The notes: a model not told the origin generated them from the letters alone. DNA of 64,000 bases from Catellatospora bangladeshensis (GCF_016862575.1 NZ_BONF01000004.1:166370-230369), one strand, 5' to 3'. Shown: positions 41,914-51,463, counted from the stretch's first letter. Numbers and translations: made by a program.

Positions 41914-42633
41914 CTAGAGGGGGGTGCGGGCGAGGAAGTCGCGGAGGCCGGCGCCTGGGGGGTCGTCGGGGTGGGCGGCTAGGCCGCGTTCGGCCCAGTG
42001 GCGGGCGAGGGTGGGTTCGTTGATGTCGGCCAGGGCGCGGGCGAGGCGGCCGTATTGGGCGGGGTGTTTGAGGTCGCCGCCGATGACCTCGATGAGGGTG
42101 GCGGTGTCGTGTTCCCAGCGGGCGAGGCGCTCGACGGCGTCGCGGGCGCTGAGGTCGCCGGGGTCGGCGGCCCAGCGGCGGCGGACGACGGCGCGGTAGT
42201 GGTCGAGGCCCTCCTTGCCGAGGGCGGGGCCGTAGGCCCAGATGTCGACGGGGCACCAGCGGCCCGCGTCGAACTGCACGGTGACGAGCCAGTCGGCCAG
42301 CTCGACGGGGTCGGGCGGGTCCTGGCGGCAGGCCTCGGCGTGGGTGGCCAGCAGGCGGCTGAGCAGGTTGTCCAGGGCGCCGGAGGCGTCGTCGGCGTGG
42401 TCGAGGGTGGTCAGCAGCAGCTCGACGGCGTGGGCGAGTGGCTCCCGGGCGATGGGGGCGCGGCCGGTGCGCACGAGGGTGGCCAGCTCCTCGGTGATCT
42501 GCGCGGCGTTCTCGGCGTGCCGGACGCTGGCCCAGTAGTCCAGGTCACCGGCAGTGGTGAAGGCCCGGGTCACCACGCCGGGCAGCGAGTCGTCGGGGTG
42601 CGCCTGCGGCGCGCGGCGCAGAGAGGTCGGCAC
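41914..42633 (-). CDS. helical repeat protein of unknown function
   Basis: The 239-residue soluble protein is almost all helix and rich in Ala, Leu, Asp and Arg. Its later half (GLDHYRAVVRRRWAADPGDL, YGRLARALADINEPTLARHWAERGLAAHPDDP) looks like TPR-type repeats. It resembles the C-terminal helical part found with SWIM-type proteins in actinobacteria, but I cannot name the family. A single Cys pair is not in a metal motif. The GTG at 42633 is the likely start. It lies downstream of ctaA on the same strand with 76 nt between, so co-transcription is possible. Confidence 0.6.
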   Translation of the reverse strand: MPTSLRRAPQAHPDDSLPGVVTRAFTTAGDLDYWASVRHAENAAQITEELATLVRTGRAPIAREPLAHAVELLLTTLDHADDASGALDNLLSRLLATHAEACRQDPPDPVELADWLVTVQFDAGRWCPVDIWAYGPALGKEGLDHYRAVVRRRWAADPGDLSARDAVERLARWEHDTATLIEVIGGDLKHPAQYGRLARALADINEPTLARHWAERGLAAHPDDPPGAGLRDFLARTPL

Positions 42634-42709
42634 CCCGCCATCATCGCTCCGCGAGGCGTCCGGCGGGGGCGGTCTGGGACCGGTTGACGCCCGGATCGGA
42701 ATCCGTTGG

Positions 42710-43714
42710 TTACCGGACGGTGACCAATGTCCGGTCTGTTTCGGGCCTGGTCGCGCTGGGCGCGCTCCCAGCCGCTCCGGGGGCGTCGAAGCCGGTCGCC
42801 CAGACGACGCCGAGGGTGGCGACCCACACCGCGCAGGCGCCGGCCATGTGGAAACCGACCAGTACGGCGGGCAGGTGGGTGAAGTACTGCACGAAGCCGA
42901 TCGCGCCCTGGGCGAGCGACACGGCGAGCAGGATCGCGCTCGCGCGGGCCATCGCGGGGGAGGGCACCGCGCGGGCGGCGAACCAGCAGGCCACGGCGAG
43001 GCCGAGCATGAGGAAGACGGCGTCCACGTGCAGCTGGGAGATCATCTCGGGGTTCAGGCCGGTGCGGCGGGCCTTGTCGTCACCGGCGTGCGGGCCGCTG
43101 CCGGTGACGATGACGCCGATCACCACGACGACGGCCGACGCGGCGGTCAGCGCCCAGGTCAGCCCGCGCAGCCGGACCGCGCCGGGAACGGCCTCGGGGC
43201 GGGGCACGGTGCGCTGCCAGAGGGCGTAGGAGCCCGCGATCATCACGGTGGAGAGCAGGAAGTGCAGGCCGACGACGTACGGGTTGAGGTCGGTGAGCAC
43301 GGTGATGCCGCCCACCACGCCCTGCCCGGGGATGCCCAGCAGCAGGATGACGGACAGCGCGCGCAGGCGGGGGTGCCGCCAGGCGGCCAGCACCAGCAGC
43401 ACCGCGATCGCGCCGAGCACGAAGGTGAGCAGCCGGTTGCCGAACTCGACCGCGCCGTTGATCCCCATCGCGGCGGTGGTGGTGTACGAGTCCTCGGTGC
43501 ACTTGGGCCAGGTGGGGCAGCCCAGTCCGGAGCCGGTCAGCCGGACCGCCCCGCCGGTGATCACGATGCCGATGTTGCCCGCCAGCCCCGCGAGCGCGAG
43601 GCGGCGCTGGGTGAGGGGGCCCGCGTCGAGCAGCCGCCGGGTCGCGGGCACGCGCTCCAGCAGCCTGGTCAGCCGGGGGAGCGGGGAGGCGGGGGCGGGC
43701 TCGACATCTCGCAC
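42710..43714 (-). CDS. ctaA: heme A synthase CtaA
   Basis: The 334-residue protein has eight membrane helices. Helix 1 (LALAGLAGNIGIVITGGAVRLTGSGLGCPTWP) carries the VRLTGSGLGCPTWPKC loop with the Cys pair of actinobacterial CtaA. Further marks are GINGAVEFGNRLLTF with a heme-ligand region, LNPYVVGLHFLLS with His, ISQLHVDAVFL and VLVGFHMAGA. It oxidises heme O from CtaB to heme A. The start is uncertain: GTG 43714 keeps the promoter region free, while a GTG at 43771 would add 19 residues that overlap tandem GTGTCAC repeats. It diverges from sufR. Confidence 0.9.
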   Translation of the reverse strand: MRDVEPAPASPLPRLTRLLERVPATRRLLDAGPLTQRRLALAGLAGNIGIVITGGAVRLTGSGLGCPTWPKCTEDSYTTTAAMGINGAVEFGNRLLTFVLGAIAVLLVLAAWRHPRLRALSVILLLGIPGQGVVGGITVLTDLNPYVVGLHFLLSTVMIAGSYALWQRTVPRPEAVPGAVRLRGLTWALTAASAVVVVIGVIVTGSGPHAGDDKARRTGLNPEMISQLHVDAVFLMLGLAVACWFAARAVPSPAMARASAILLAVSLAQGAIGFVQYFTHLPAVLVGFHMAGACAVWVATLGVVWATGFDAPGAAGSAPSATRPETDRTLVTVR

Positions 43715-43764
43715 GAAACGATGGTAGGCGTGCGTTCCGGGCGCGCCGAGCGCGGGCACGCGTA

Positions 43765-43778
43765 GTGTCACGTGTCAC
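43765..43778. promoter_or_regulatory. tandem GTGTCAC repeat between ctaA and sufR
   Basis: GTGTCAC occurs twice head to tail (43765–43771 and 43772–43778). A related GTCACAC follows at 43813–43819. It lies in the divergent promoter region and could be an operator, perhaps for SufR. This is positional inference. Confidence 0.3.
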
Positions 43779-43826
43779 GCCGGGGGCGGTTTGCGCACGT
43801 CGAACTAAATAAGTCACACTGGCGTA

Positions 43827-44585
43827 GTGAAAAAGGGTGCGGTGGTCGTCGAGCCATCCGATCGGCGCTCGGGCCATCCGGCCACGCGCGATCGGGTGAT
43901 CGAGCTGCTCGCCCAGGGCCCCGCCACCGCGGCGGCGCTCGGCGAGGAGCTGGGCCTCAGCCCGGCCGGCGTCCGGCGCCACCTCGACGCGATGTTCGCC
44001 GAGGGCCTGGTCACCGCCCGCGAGCAGGTGCTGCGCGGGCCCCGCGGCCGGGGTCGCCCGGCCAAGCTGTTCCTGCTCACCGACGCCGCCCGGGACGGGC
44101 TCGGCCGCCACGCCTACGACGGCCTGGCCGCCGCCGCGCTGCGCTGGATCGCCGAGCGCGGTGGGCAGCAGGAGGTCGCCGCCTTCGCCGCCGCTCAGGT
44201 GGCCGCGCTCGAGGAGCGCTGCGAGTCCGCCGTACGCGACTCGGGTGATGATCCTCTCGCCCGCGCGGAGGCGCTCGCCGAGGCGCTGACCGCCCAGGGA
44301 TACGCTGCGAGCGCGTCCACGATCGCGACCGGCGGGCAGCTGTGCCAGCACCACTGCCCGGTGGCGCACGTCGCCGCCGAGTTCCCGCAGCTGTGCGAGG
44401 CCGAGACCGAGGTGATCGGCCGCCTGGTCGGCACGCACGTGCAGCGGCTCGCGACGATCGCGCACGGCGACGGGGTGTGCACCACTCACATCCCGGGCTT
44501 TGCCCGGGATCAGCAGCTCAAGCCGCCGAAACGTACTCAGCTTCTTCAGATCAACGACCGCGCCACGATAGGGACGGACTCATGA
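43827..44585 (+). CDS. sufR: SufR-type Fe-S cluster-sensing repressor
   Basis: The 252-residue protein has an N-terminal winged HTH ([20 protein letters not shown] and [21 protein letters not shown] near 20–61, then [17 protein letters not shown]). Its C-terminal half has cysteines in [18 protein letters not shown] and CTTHIPG, matching the cluster-binding region of SufR. With a [4Fe-4S] cluster SufR represses the suf operon, and losing it derepresses. Its TGA overlaps the sufB ATG by four bases, so it controls its own operon. An AT-rich TAAATA lies at 43806–43811. Confidence 0.9.
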   Translation: MKKGAVVVEPSDRRSGHPATRDRVIELLAQGPATAAALGEELGLSPAGVRRHLDAMFAEGLVTAREQVLRGPRGRGRPAKLFLLTDAARDGLGRHAYDGLAAAALRWIAERGGQQEVAAFAAAQVAALEERCESAVRDSGDDPLARAEALAEALTAQGYAASASTIATGGQLCQHHCPVAHVAAEFPQLCEAETEVIGRLVGTHVQRLATIAHGDGVCTTHIPGFARDQQLKPPKRTQLLQINDRATIGTDS

Positions 44586-46003
44586 CCGAGCAGATCACCA
44601 CGACCGAGGACCAGCTCGCTGGCCTGGGCAAGTACGAGTACGGCTGGGCGGACCCGGACCTGGCCGGTGCCAACGCGCAGCGCGGGCTCAACGAGGCCGT
44701 GGTGCGCGACATCTCGGCGAAGAAGAACGAGGCCGACTGGATGCTGGAGCTGCGGCTCAAGGGGCTGCGCCTGTTCGGCCGCAAGCCCATGCCGAGCTGG
44801 GGCGCCGACCTGTCGGACATCGACTTCGACAACATCAAGTACTTCGTGCGCTCGACCGAGAAGCAGGCGGCCTCCTGGGAGGAGCTGCCCGAGGACATCA
44901 AGAACACGTACGACAAGCTCGGCATCCCGGAGGCGGAGAAGCAGCGCCTGGTGGCCGGTGTCGCGGCGCAGTACGAGTCCGAGGTCGTCTACCACGCCAT
45001 CCGTGAGGACCTGGAGCAGCAGGGCGTGCTGTTCCTGGACACCGACACGGCGCTGCGCGAGCACCCGGAGCTGTTCCAGGAGTACTTCGGCACCGTCATC
45101 CCGGTCGGCGACAACAAGTTCGCCGCGCTGAACACCGCCGTGTGGTCGGGCGGCTCCTTCATCTACGTGCCGCCGGGCGTCAACGTGGAGATCCCGCTGC
45201 AGGCCTACTTCCGGATCAACACGGAGAACATGGGCCAGTTCGAGCGGACCCTGATCATCGTCGACGAGGGCGCGTACGTGCACTACGTCGAGGGCTGCAC
45301 CGCGCCGATCTACTCCTCCGACTCGCTGCACAGCGCGGTCGTCGAGATCGTCGTGAAGAAGAACGCGCGCTGCCGCTACACCACCATCCAGAACTGGTCG
45401 AACAACGTCTACAACCTGGTCACCAAGCGCGCCGTGTGCCACGAGGGCGCGACCATGGAGTGGGTCGACGGCAACATCGGCTCCAAGGTCACCATGAAGT
45501 ACCCGGCGGTCTTCATGGTCGGCGAGCACGCCAAGGGCGAGGTGCTGTCGGTGGCCATGGCCGGTGAGGGCCAGCACCAGGACGCCGGCGCCAAGATGGT
45601 GCACGCGGCCCCGCACACGTCCAGCACGATCATCAGCAAGTCGATCGCGCGCGGCGGCGGCCGGACCTCGTACCGCGGCCTGGTCCAGGTGCTGGAGGGC
45701 TCGCACCACAGCAAGAGCACGGTCAAGTGCGACGCGCTGCTGGTGGACACCATCTCCCGCAGCGACACCTACCCGTACGTCGACATCCGCGAGGACGACG
45801 TGGCCATGGGCCACGAGGCGACCGTCTCCAAGGTCAGCGACGACCAGCTCTTCTACCTGATGAGCCGGGGCCTGTCCGAGGACGAGGCGATGGCCATGAT
45901 CGTGCGCGGCTTCATCGAGCCCATCGCCAAGGAGCTGCCGATGGAGTACGCGCTGGAACTGAACCGACTGATCGAACTGCAGATGGAAGGCGCCGTCGGC
46001 TGA
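44582..46003 (+). CDS. sufB: Fe-S cluster scaffold subunit SufB
   Basis: The 473-residue SufB shows the beta-helix core: [61 protein letters not shown] and the conserved Cys-containing KCDALLVD. It forms the SufBC2D complex on which clusters are built. The ATGA overlap with sufR and the TGATG overlap with sufD show tight coupling. Confidence 0.97.
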   Translation: MTEQITTTEDQLAGLGKYEYGWADPDLAGANAQRGLNEAVVRDISAKKNEADWMLELRLKGLRLFGRKPMPSWGADLSDIDFDNIKYFVRSTEKQAASWEELPEDIKNTYDKLGIPEAEKQRLVAGVAAQYESEVVYHAIREDLEQQGVLFLDTDTALREHPELFQEYFGTVIPVGDNKFAALNTAVWSGGSFIYVPPGVNVEIPLQAYFRINTENMGQFERTLIIVDEGAYVHYVEGCTAPIYSSDSLHSAVVEIVVKKNARCRYTTIQNWSNNVYNLVTKRAVCHEGATMEWVDGNIGSKVTMKYPAVFMVGEHAKGEVLSVAMAGEGQHQDAGAKMVHAAPHTSSTIISKSIARGGGRTSYRGLVQVLEGSHHSKSTVKCDALLVDTISRSDTYPYVDIREDDVAMGHEATVSKVSDDQLFYLMSRGLSEDEAMAMIVRGFIEPIAKELPMEYALELNRLIELQMEGAVG

Positions 46004-47160
46004 TGACCACCGAAGCAATCGCACCGCCCAAGACCAAGTCGCAGGCGCTGCGTTCGTTCCACGCCGCCGATTTCCCGGCGCTCACCGGCCGTGAGGAGGA
46101 GTGGCGCTTCACGCCGCTCAAGCGCCTGCACGGGCTGGACCGGATGTCGGCCGGGGACGTCTCCGGCGAGGCGGCGCACTGGCCGGCGATCGGCCACGGC
46201 GCGCTGCCCGAGGGCGTGACGGTCACCGGGATCGGCCGCGACGACGCCCGGATCGGCAGCGTGCTGACGCCGTTCGACCGGATCAGCGCGCTGGCGTTCG
46301 AGTCGTTCGAGACGGCGACGCTGGTGCGGATCGCGCCCGAGGCGACCCCGGCGGAGCCGGTCGTGCTCAAGGTCGACGGCGGCCTGTCCGGCACGCCGAC
46401 CTTCGGCCACACCTTCGTGGAGGTCGGCACGTTCGCCGAGGCGACGCTGGTGCTGGAGCAGACCGGTTACGCCACGCTCGCGGACAACGTCGAGATCGCG
46501 GTCGCCGACGGCGGCAGGCTGACCCTGGTCACGGTGACCGACTGGGCCGCCGACGCGGTGCAGGCGCAGCACGTCAAGGTGCGGCTGGGGCGCGACGCCC
46601 GGATCCTGCACGTGCAGGTGACCCTGGGCGGCAACCTGGTGCGCCAGTTCACCAGCGTCGACTACACCGGCCGCGGCGGCGAGGCGGAGCTGTACGGGCT
46701 CTACTTCGCCGACGGCGAGCAGCACCTGGAGCACCGCCTGCTGGTCGACCACTCGGTGCCGGACTGCACCTCGTACGTGGGGTACCGCGGCGCGCTGCAG
46801 GGCGACGGCGCGCACACCGTCTGGGTCGGCGACGTGCTGATCCAGGACCAGGCCACCGGCACCAGCACCTACGAGGTGAACCGGAACCTGCTGCTGTCCG
46901 ACGGCGCGCGGGCCGACTCGGTGCCCAACCTGGAGATCGAGACCGGCGAGATCGTCGGCGCGGGCCACGCCTCGGCGACCGGCCGCTTCGACGACGAGCA
47001 GCTGTTCTACCTGATGGCCCGGGGCATCCCGGAGGCCGAGGCGCGCAAGCTGGTCGTCCGCGGCTTCTTCGCCGAGCTGCTCGGCAAGATCCCGGTCGAG
47101 GAGCTGCGCGAGCGGCTCGGGGCGGCGATCGAGCAGCGTCTGGAGAAGGCGGGCGCGTGA
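46003..47160 (+). CDS. sufD: Fe-S cluster assembly protein SufD
   Basis: This 385-residue SufD is a SufB paralogue: REEEWRFTPLKRLHGLDRMS at the N-terminus, then a beta-helix with YVGYRGALQGDGAHTVWVGD, TSTYEVNRNLLLSDGARADS, VPNLEIETGEIVGAGHASATG and the closing DDEQLFYLMARGIPEAEARK. It pairs with SufB as scaffold. It starts at the ATG sharing one base with the sufB stop; the next gene starts 4 bases before its end. Confidence 0.96.
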   Translation: MTTEAIAPPKTKSQALRSFHAADFPALTGREEEWRFTPLKRLHGLDRMSAGDVSGEAAHWPAIGHGALPEGVTVTGIGRDDARIGSVLTPFDRISALAFESFETATLVRIAPEATPAEPVVLKVDGGLSGTPTFGHTFVEVGTFAEATLVLEQTGYATLADNVEIAVADGGRLTLVTVTDWAADAVQAQHVKVRLGRDARILHVQVTLGGNLVRQFTSVDYTGRGGEAELYGLYFADGEQHLEHRLLVDHSVPDCTSYVGYRGALQGDGAHTVWVGDVLIQDQATGTSTYEVNRNLLLSDGARADSVPNLEIETGEIVGAGHASATGRFDDEQLFYLMARGIPEAEARKLVVRGFFAELLGKIPVEELRERLGAAIEQRLEKAGA

Positions 47161-47492
47161 CCGAGTTCCTGAGGGCCTGTGCCGCCGACGAGATCGCCAA
47201 GGGGGCGGCGCTCGCGGTGGACCTGGACGGCACGCCGATCGTGCTGGTGCACGCGGAGGACGACGGCTTCTACGCCGCGTACGACGAGTGCTCGCACGCC
47301 GCGGTGGCGCTGTCCGAGGGTGAGGTCGACGGCTGCACCCTGGAATGCTGGCTGCACGGATCGCGTTTCGATCTTCGTACCGGCGAACCCTCCGGGCTGC
47401 CCGCGACCGAACCCGTCCCCGTCTACCCCGTCGAAGTACGCGACGGCGATGTCTACGTCAGCCTGACGCCAAGCAATGGAGTAACCCGATGA
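47157..47492 (+). CDS. Rieske-type ferredoxin of the suf operon
   Basis: The 111-residue protein is a soluble Rieske domain: cluster loops ECSHAAVAL (Cys-x-His) and CWLHGSRFD (Cys-x-x-His), spaced as in non-heme dioxygenase ferredoxins. It may supply electrons for cluster assembly or accept its cluster there. A Rieske ferredoxin between sufD and sufC is common in actinobacterial suf operons. GTG 47157 overlaps the sufD stop, and the sufC ATG overlaps its own stop, both by four bases. Confidence 0.93.
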   Translation: MTEFLRACAADEIAKGAALAVDLDGTPIVLVHAEDDGFYAAYDECSHAAVALSEGEVDGCTLECWLHGSRFDLRTGEPSGLPATEPVPVYPVEVRDGDVYVSLTPSNGVTR

Positions 47493-48259
47493 GCAAGTTG
47501 GAGATCCGCGACCTTCAGGTGTCGGTGAAGCTGCCCGAGGGCGAGCTCAAGCCGATCCTGCACGGTGTCACGCTGACCGTGGAGTCGGGCCAGACGCACG
47601 CCATCATGGGCCCGAACGGGTCCGGCAAGTCGACGCTGGCCTACTCGATCGCGGGCCACCCGAAGTACGAGATCACCGGCGGCTCGGTGCACCTGGACGG
47701 CCAGGACGTGCTGGCCATGAGCGTGGACGAGCGCGCCCGCGCTGGCCTGTTCCTGGCGATGCAGTACCCGGTCGAGGTCCCCGGCGTCTCGGTGGCCAAC
47801 TTCCTGCGTACGGCCAAGACCGCGATCGACGGCGAGGCGCCGAAGCTGCGCACCTGGGCCGGCGAGCTGAAGGGCTCGATGGAGAAGCTGGGCATGGACC
47901 CGGCCTTCGCCCAGCGCAACGTCAACGAGGGCTTCTCCGGCGGCGAGAAGAAGCGGCACGAGATCGTGCAGCTGGAGCTGCTCAAGCCGAAGATCGCCAT
48001 CCTGGACGAGACCGACTCCGGCCTCGACGTCGACGCGCTGCGGGTGGTGTCGGAGGGTGTGAACCGGGTCAAGGACGCCAACGACACCGGCGTGCTGCTG
48101 ATCACGCACTACACGCGGATCCTGCGCTACATCAAGCCGGACTTCGTGCACGTGTTCGTGGCCGGCCGGATCGCCGAGGAGGGCGGCCCGGAGCTGGCCG
48201 ACAAGCTCGAGGCCGAGGGTTACGTGAGCTACACCGGCGCGGCCGCCGTGGGCGCCTGA
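47489..48259 (+). CDS. sufC: Fe-S assembly ATPase SufC
   Basis: The 256-residue ABC ATPase has Walker A GPNGSGKST near 41–49, the SufC-specific signature NEGFSGGEKKRHEIVQLELL, Walker B AILDETDSGLD and the H-loop ITHYTRIL. It powers the SufBCD complex and is not a transporter. The ATG lies inside the ferredoxin stop. sufS follows after 11 nt. Confidence 0.97.
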   Translation: MSKLEIRDLQVSVKLPEGELKPILHGVTLTVESGQTHAIMGPNGSGKSTLAYSIAGHPKYEITGGSVHLDGQDVLAMSVDERARAGLFLAMQYPVEVPGVSVANFLRTAKTAIDGEAPKLRTWAGELKGSMEKLGMDPAFAQRNVNEGFSGGEKKRHEIVQLELLKPKIAILDETDSGLDVDALRVVSEGVNRVKDANDTGVLLITHYTRILRYIKPDFVHVFVAGRIAEEGGPELADKLEAEGYVSYTGAAAVGA

Positions 48260-48270
48260 GGGAGCTGAAG

Positions 48271-49563
48271 ATGACGACGTTGACCATCCCGGCCGGGATG
48301 CCGCAGTACGACGACAAGCCGCGCTTCGACGTGGAGCGCGTGCGCGCCGACTTCCCGATCCTGGACCGGGAGGTCAACGGCCACCGGCTGGCGTACCTGG
48401 ACAGCGGCAACACCTCGCAGAAGCCGCGCCAGGTGATCGAGGCGGTGGCGGACTACTACGCCCGCCACAACGCCAACGTGGCCCGCTCGGTGCACACGCT
48501 GGGCACCGAGTCCACCGAGCTGTATGAGGGCGCCCGTGCCAAGGTCGCCGCGTTCATCGGCGCGAACAGCCCGGACGAGATCGTGTTCACCAAGAACGCC
48601 ACCGAGGCGCTGAACCTGGTCGCGCACGGCTTCGGCTCCCACGCCGACGACCCGCGCTTCCGGCTCGGCCCCGGCGACGAGATCGTGATCTCGGAGATGG
48701 AGCACCACTCCAACATCGTGCCGTGGCAGCTGCTGTGCCAGCGCACCGGCGCGACGCTGCGGTGGTTCGGCATCACCGAGAGCGGCCGCCTCGACGAGAG
48801 CAACCTCGAAGAGCTGGTCAACGAGCGGACGAAGATCGTCTCGATCGTGCACATGTCCAACGTGCTCGGCACGGTCAACGCCACCGCCCGGATCACCCAG
48901 CGGGTGCGCGAGGTCGGCGCGCTGCTCATGCTCGACTGCTCGCAGTCGGTGCCGCACCTGCCGATGGACGTCGTCGACTACGACGTGGACTTCATCGCGT
49001 TCACCGGGCACAAGATGCTGGCCCCGACCGGCATCGGTGTCCTGTGGGGGCGGCAGGAGCTGCTGAACGCGATGCCGCCGTTCCTGGGCGGCGGCTCGAT
49101 GATCGAGACGGTGAAGCTGACCGGCTCGACGTACCTGCCGGCTCCGGCCCGGTTCGAGGCGGGCACCCCGCCGATCGCGCAGGCGGTCGGGCTGGGCGCG
49201 GCCGTCGACTACCTGACCGAGATCGGCATGGACGCGGTGGCCTGGCACGACAAGGAGCTGACGGCGTACGCGCTGGACGCCCTGGCCACCGTGCCGGACC
49301 TGCGCATCTACGGGCCCGAGGTGCCGGTGGGGCGGGGTGCGACCATCTCGTTCACGCTCAAGGGCATCCACCCGCACGACGTCGGGCAGGTGCTCGACTC
49401 GCTCGGCGTGCAGGTGCGGGTCGGCCACCACTGCGCGCGGCCGATCTGCGATCGTTTCTCGGTGCCGGCGCTCACCCGAGCCTCGTTCTACCTCTACACG
49501 ACGACCGACGAGGTCGACGCGCTCGTGCGCGGCCTCGAGCAGGTGCGGAAGGTCTTCGCCTAG
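48271..49563 (+). CDS. sufS: cysteine desulfurase SufS
   Basis: This 430-residue class V aminotransferase-fold enzyme has the PLP lysine in FTGHKMLAPTGIGVLWG and the active-site loop VRVGHHCARPICDRF with the nucleophilic Cys. The motif EMEHHSNIVPWQLL is typical of SufS. It removes sulfur from cysteine and passes it to SufU. The ATG has a GAGGGAG site. sufU starts 2 nt after its stop. Confidence 0.96.
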   Translation: MTTLTIPAGMPQYDDKPRFDVERVRADFPILDREVNGHRLAYLDSGNTSQKPRQVIEAVADYYARHNANVARSVHTLGTESTELYEGARAKVAAFIGANSPDEIVFTKNATEALNLVAHGFGSHADDPRFRLGPGDEIVISEMEHHSNIVPWQLLCQRTGATLRWFGITESGRLDESNLEELVNERTKIVSIVHMSNVLGTVNATARITQRVREVGALLMLDCSQSVPHLPMDVVDYDVDFIAFTGHKMLAPTGIGVLWGRQELLNAMPPFLGGGSMIETVKLTGSTYLPAPARFEAGTPPIAQAVGLGAAVDYLTEIGMDAVAWHDKELTAYALDALATVPDLRIYGPEVPVGRGATISFTLKGIHPHDVGQVLDSLGVQVRVGHHCARPICDRFSVPALTRASFYLYTTTDEVDALVRGLEQVRKVFA

Positions 49564-49565
49564 CC

Positions 49566-50018
49566 ATGCAGCTCGACCAGCTCTACCAGGAGATCATCCT
49601 GGACCACTACAAGCACCCGAAGGGCCGGGGGCTCCGTGAGCCCTACGCCGCGGACGTGCACCACGTGAACCCGACCTGCGGCGACGAGATCACGCTGCGG
49701 GTCGCCCTGGACGGGGAGACCATCAGCGACGTCTCGTACGACGGCCAGGGCTGCTCGATCAGCCAGGCCTCGGCGAGCGTGCTGCACGAGCTGGTGACCG
49801 GCCGCAAGATCGCCGACGCGCTGGCCGTGCACGCCGCGTTCGTCGAGCTGATGGGCGGCAAGGGCCAGATCGTGCCGGACGAGGAGGTGCTGGAGGACGC
49901 GGTCGCGTTCGCCGGCGTCGCCAAGTATCCGGCCCGAGTGAAGTGCGCCCTGCTGTCCTGGATGGCGCTGAAGGACGCGGTCGCCCAGGCCGTCGCCCTC
50001 GAGAAGGAGGAAGTGTGA
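49566..50018 (+). CDS. sufU: sulfur relay protein SufU
   Basis: The 150-residue IscU-like protein has the three Cys of the SufU zinc site: NPTCGDE, DGQGCSISQAS and ARVKCALLSW. In Gram-positives SufU accepts sulfur from SufS by zinc-ligand exchange. The region between the second and third Cys is long, as expected for SufU rather than IscU. It shares one base with the next gene. Confidence 0.95.
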   Translation: MQLDQLYQEIILDHYKHPKGRGLREPYAADVHHVNPTCGDEITLRVALDGETISDVSYDGQGCSISQASASVLHELVTGRKIADALAVHAAFVELMGGKGQIVPDEEVLEDAVAFAGVAKYPARVKCALLSWMALKDAVAQAVALEKEEV

Positions 50019-50455
50019 TGAGCGAGACCGACATCGCCGAGGGCGCCGTCGACACCACGCGCACGTCGGAGCAGGAGGCCGCGCTCGCCGCGGAGGCCAC
50101 CACCGACGCGGTCGCGACGAGGACCGTCAAGAAGGCGGAGCTGGACGACGTCCGGGAGGCGATGAAGGACGTCGTCGACCCTGAGCTCGGCATCAACGTC
50201 GTCGACCTCGGCCTGGTGTACGGCGTGCACGTCGACGACGACAACGTCGCGACCCTGGACATGACGCTGACCTCGGCCGCCTGCCCGCTCACCGACGTGA
50301 TCGAGGAGCAGACCCGCGCCGCGCTGTGCACCGGCCCCGGCGGCGGTCTGGTCAACGACATGCGGATCAACTGGGTGTGGCTGCCGCCGTGGGGCCCCGA
50401 CAAGATCACCGACGACGGCCGCGACCAGCTCCGCTCCCTCGGCTTCAACGTCTGA
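50018..50455 (+). CDS. sufT: SufT/MIP18-family (DUF59) Fe-S protein maturation factor
   Basis: The 145-residue protein has an Ala/Thr/Glu-rich N-terminal extension (about 1–38) and a DUF59 domain: VREAMKDVVDPELGINVVDL, LVYGVHVDDDNVATLDMTLT, SAACPLTDVIEEQTR with the conserved Cys, and WVWLPPWGPDKIT. SufT proteins help Fe-S proteins mature when demand is high. It ends the suf operon, overlapping sufU by one base. A strong terminator follows. Confidence 0.92.
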   Translation: MSETDIAEGAVDTTRTSEQEAALAAEATTDAVATRTVKKAELDDVREAMKDVVDPELGINVVDLGLVYGVHVDDDNVATLDMTLTSAACPLTDVIEEQTRAALCTGPGGGLVNDMRINWVWLPPWGPDKITDDGRDQLRSLGFNV

Positions 50456-50465
50456 CCGTCTCTTC

Positions 50466-50505
50466 CGCGAAGGGCGCCCCGCCACCCGGCCGGGCGCCCT
50501 TCGCG
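50466..50505 (+). terminator. suf operon terminator
   Basis: A perfect 14-bp stem (50466–50479 with 50492–50505) has a 12-nt loop and starts 11 nt after the sufT stop. It is GC-rich with no U-tract. Confidence 0.85.
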
Positions 50506-50512
50506 CGCCCGC

Positions 50513-50548
50513 ACCCCGCGCCCGCCCCGCACCCCGCGCCCGCCCCGC
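50513..50548. repeat. 18-bp tandem repeat, two copies, C-rich
   Basis: ACCCCGCGCCCGCCCCGC occurs twice in a row (50513–50530, 50531–50548), and a partial third begins after. The strand is nearly free of A and T. Confidence 0.8.
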
Positions 50549-50571
50549 GCCCGGCTCGGCCCGCCTCGCCC

Positions 50572-50650
50572 AAGATCGTCCGACTTGCCAGGCACATGGG
50601 CGTATCCGGGCTCATGATTCGCCCACCTGCCGGGCAAGTCGGACGATCTT
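50572..50650 (+). repeat. family B palindrome, copy B2
   Basis: 31-nt arms, 50572–50602 (AAGATCGTCCGACTTGCC...) and 50620–50650, pair with few mismatches. The 17-nt loop begins TATC. It lies downstream of the suf terminator and upstream of the GNAT gene. Confidence 0.9.
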
Positions 50651-50722
50651 GGCGCGGTCCGCGGAGAGGGCGGCGGATAATGCGGTTGATGACCTTCGGG
50701 CTGCCGTAGGAGGCTCGCGCCC

Positions 50723-51463
50723 ATGCGCATCGCCACCCTTGCCGAACGACCCGACCTCGAAGACGCCCTGTGGAACATGCCCACGGCGTGGCCCGAGTTC
50801 ATGCTGCACGACCCGATCTCGAACCTGTACTACGGCCTGTGCACCCGGCTGTGGCCGGAGTACATCCTGGTCGCGGAGGATCCGGCGGAGCCCGGCCGGA
50901 TCGTGGCCAAGGGGCACAGCGTGCCGTTCGTGCTGCCGGTGGGCGACGAGCTGCCGCTCGACGGCTGGGACGGGGCGCTGCGCCGGGCGATGCGGGCGAA
51001 GGCGGTGGGGGACACCCCCAACATCGTGTCCGCAATCGAGATCTCGGTGCGCCCGGACCGGCAGGGCACGGGCCTGTCCGCGCTGATGCTGGCCGCGATG
51101 CGGGACAACACCGCCCGGCTGGGCTTCGCCGACCTGGTCGCGCCGGTGCGGCCCAACGGTGCCAAGGACCCGCTGGAACCCATGACGGAGTACGCGTACC
51201 GCACGCGCGACGACGGCCTGCCGGTGGACCCGTGGCTGCGGGTGCACGTCCGGGCCGGCGGCATGATCGAGAAGATCGCCACGCGCTCGATGGTCATCCC
51301 CGGCACCTGCGCCGAGTGGGCCGAGTGGACCGGCCTGCCGTTCGACAAGACCGGCCCGGTGCTGGTGCCCAGGGCGCTCACCCCGGTGCACAACGACGCC
51401 GAGCACGACTGGGCCGTGTACGTCGAGCCCAACGTGTGGATCCGGCACCGCACCGGCGCCTGA
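50723..51463 (+). CDS. GNAT-family N-acetyltransferase-like protein
   Basis: The 246-residue protein has a GNAT core in the middle: IVSAIEISVRPDRQGTGLSA with the acetyl-CoA-binding R-x-x-Q/G-x-G/A-like RPDRQGTG, then LMLAAMRDNTARLGFADLVAPVRP. It is longer than a minimal GNAT, with N- and C-terminal parts rich in Trp (EWAEWTGLPF, HDWAVYVEPNVWI). The substrate is unknown. The ATG has a strong TAGGAGG site. It is a single gene after the suf operon. Confidence 0.75.
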   Translation: MRIATLAERPDLEDALWNMPTAWPEFMLHDPISNLYYGLCTRLWPEYILVAEDPAEPGRIVAKGHSVPFVLPVGDELPLDGWDGALRRAMRAKAVGDTPNIVSAIEISVRPDRQGTGLSALMLAAMRDNTARLGFADLVAPVRPNGAKDPLEPMTEYAYRTRDDGLPVDPWLRVHVRAGGMIEKIATRSMVIPGTCAEWAEWTGLPFDKTGPVLVPRALTPVHNDAEHDWAVYVEPNVWIRHRTGA

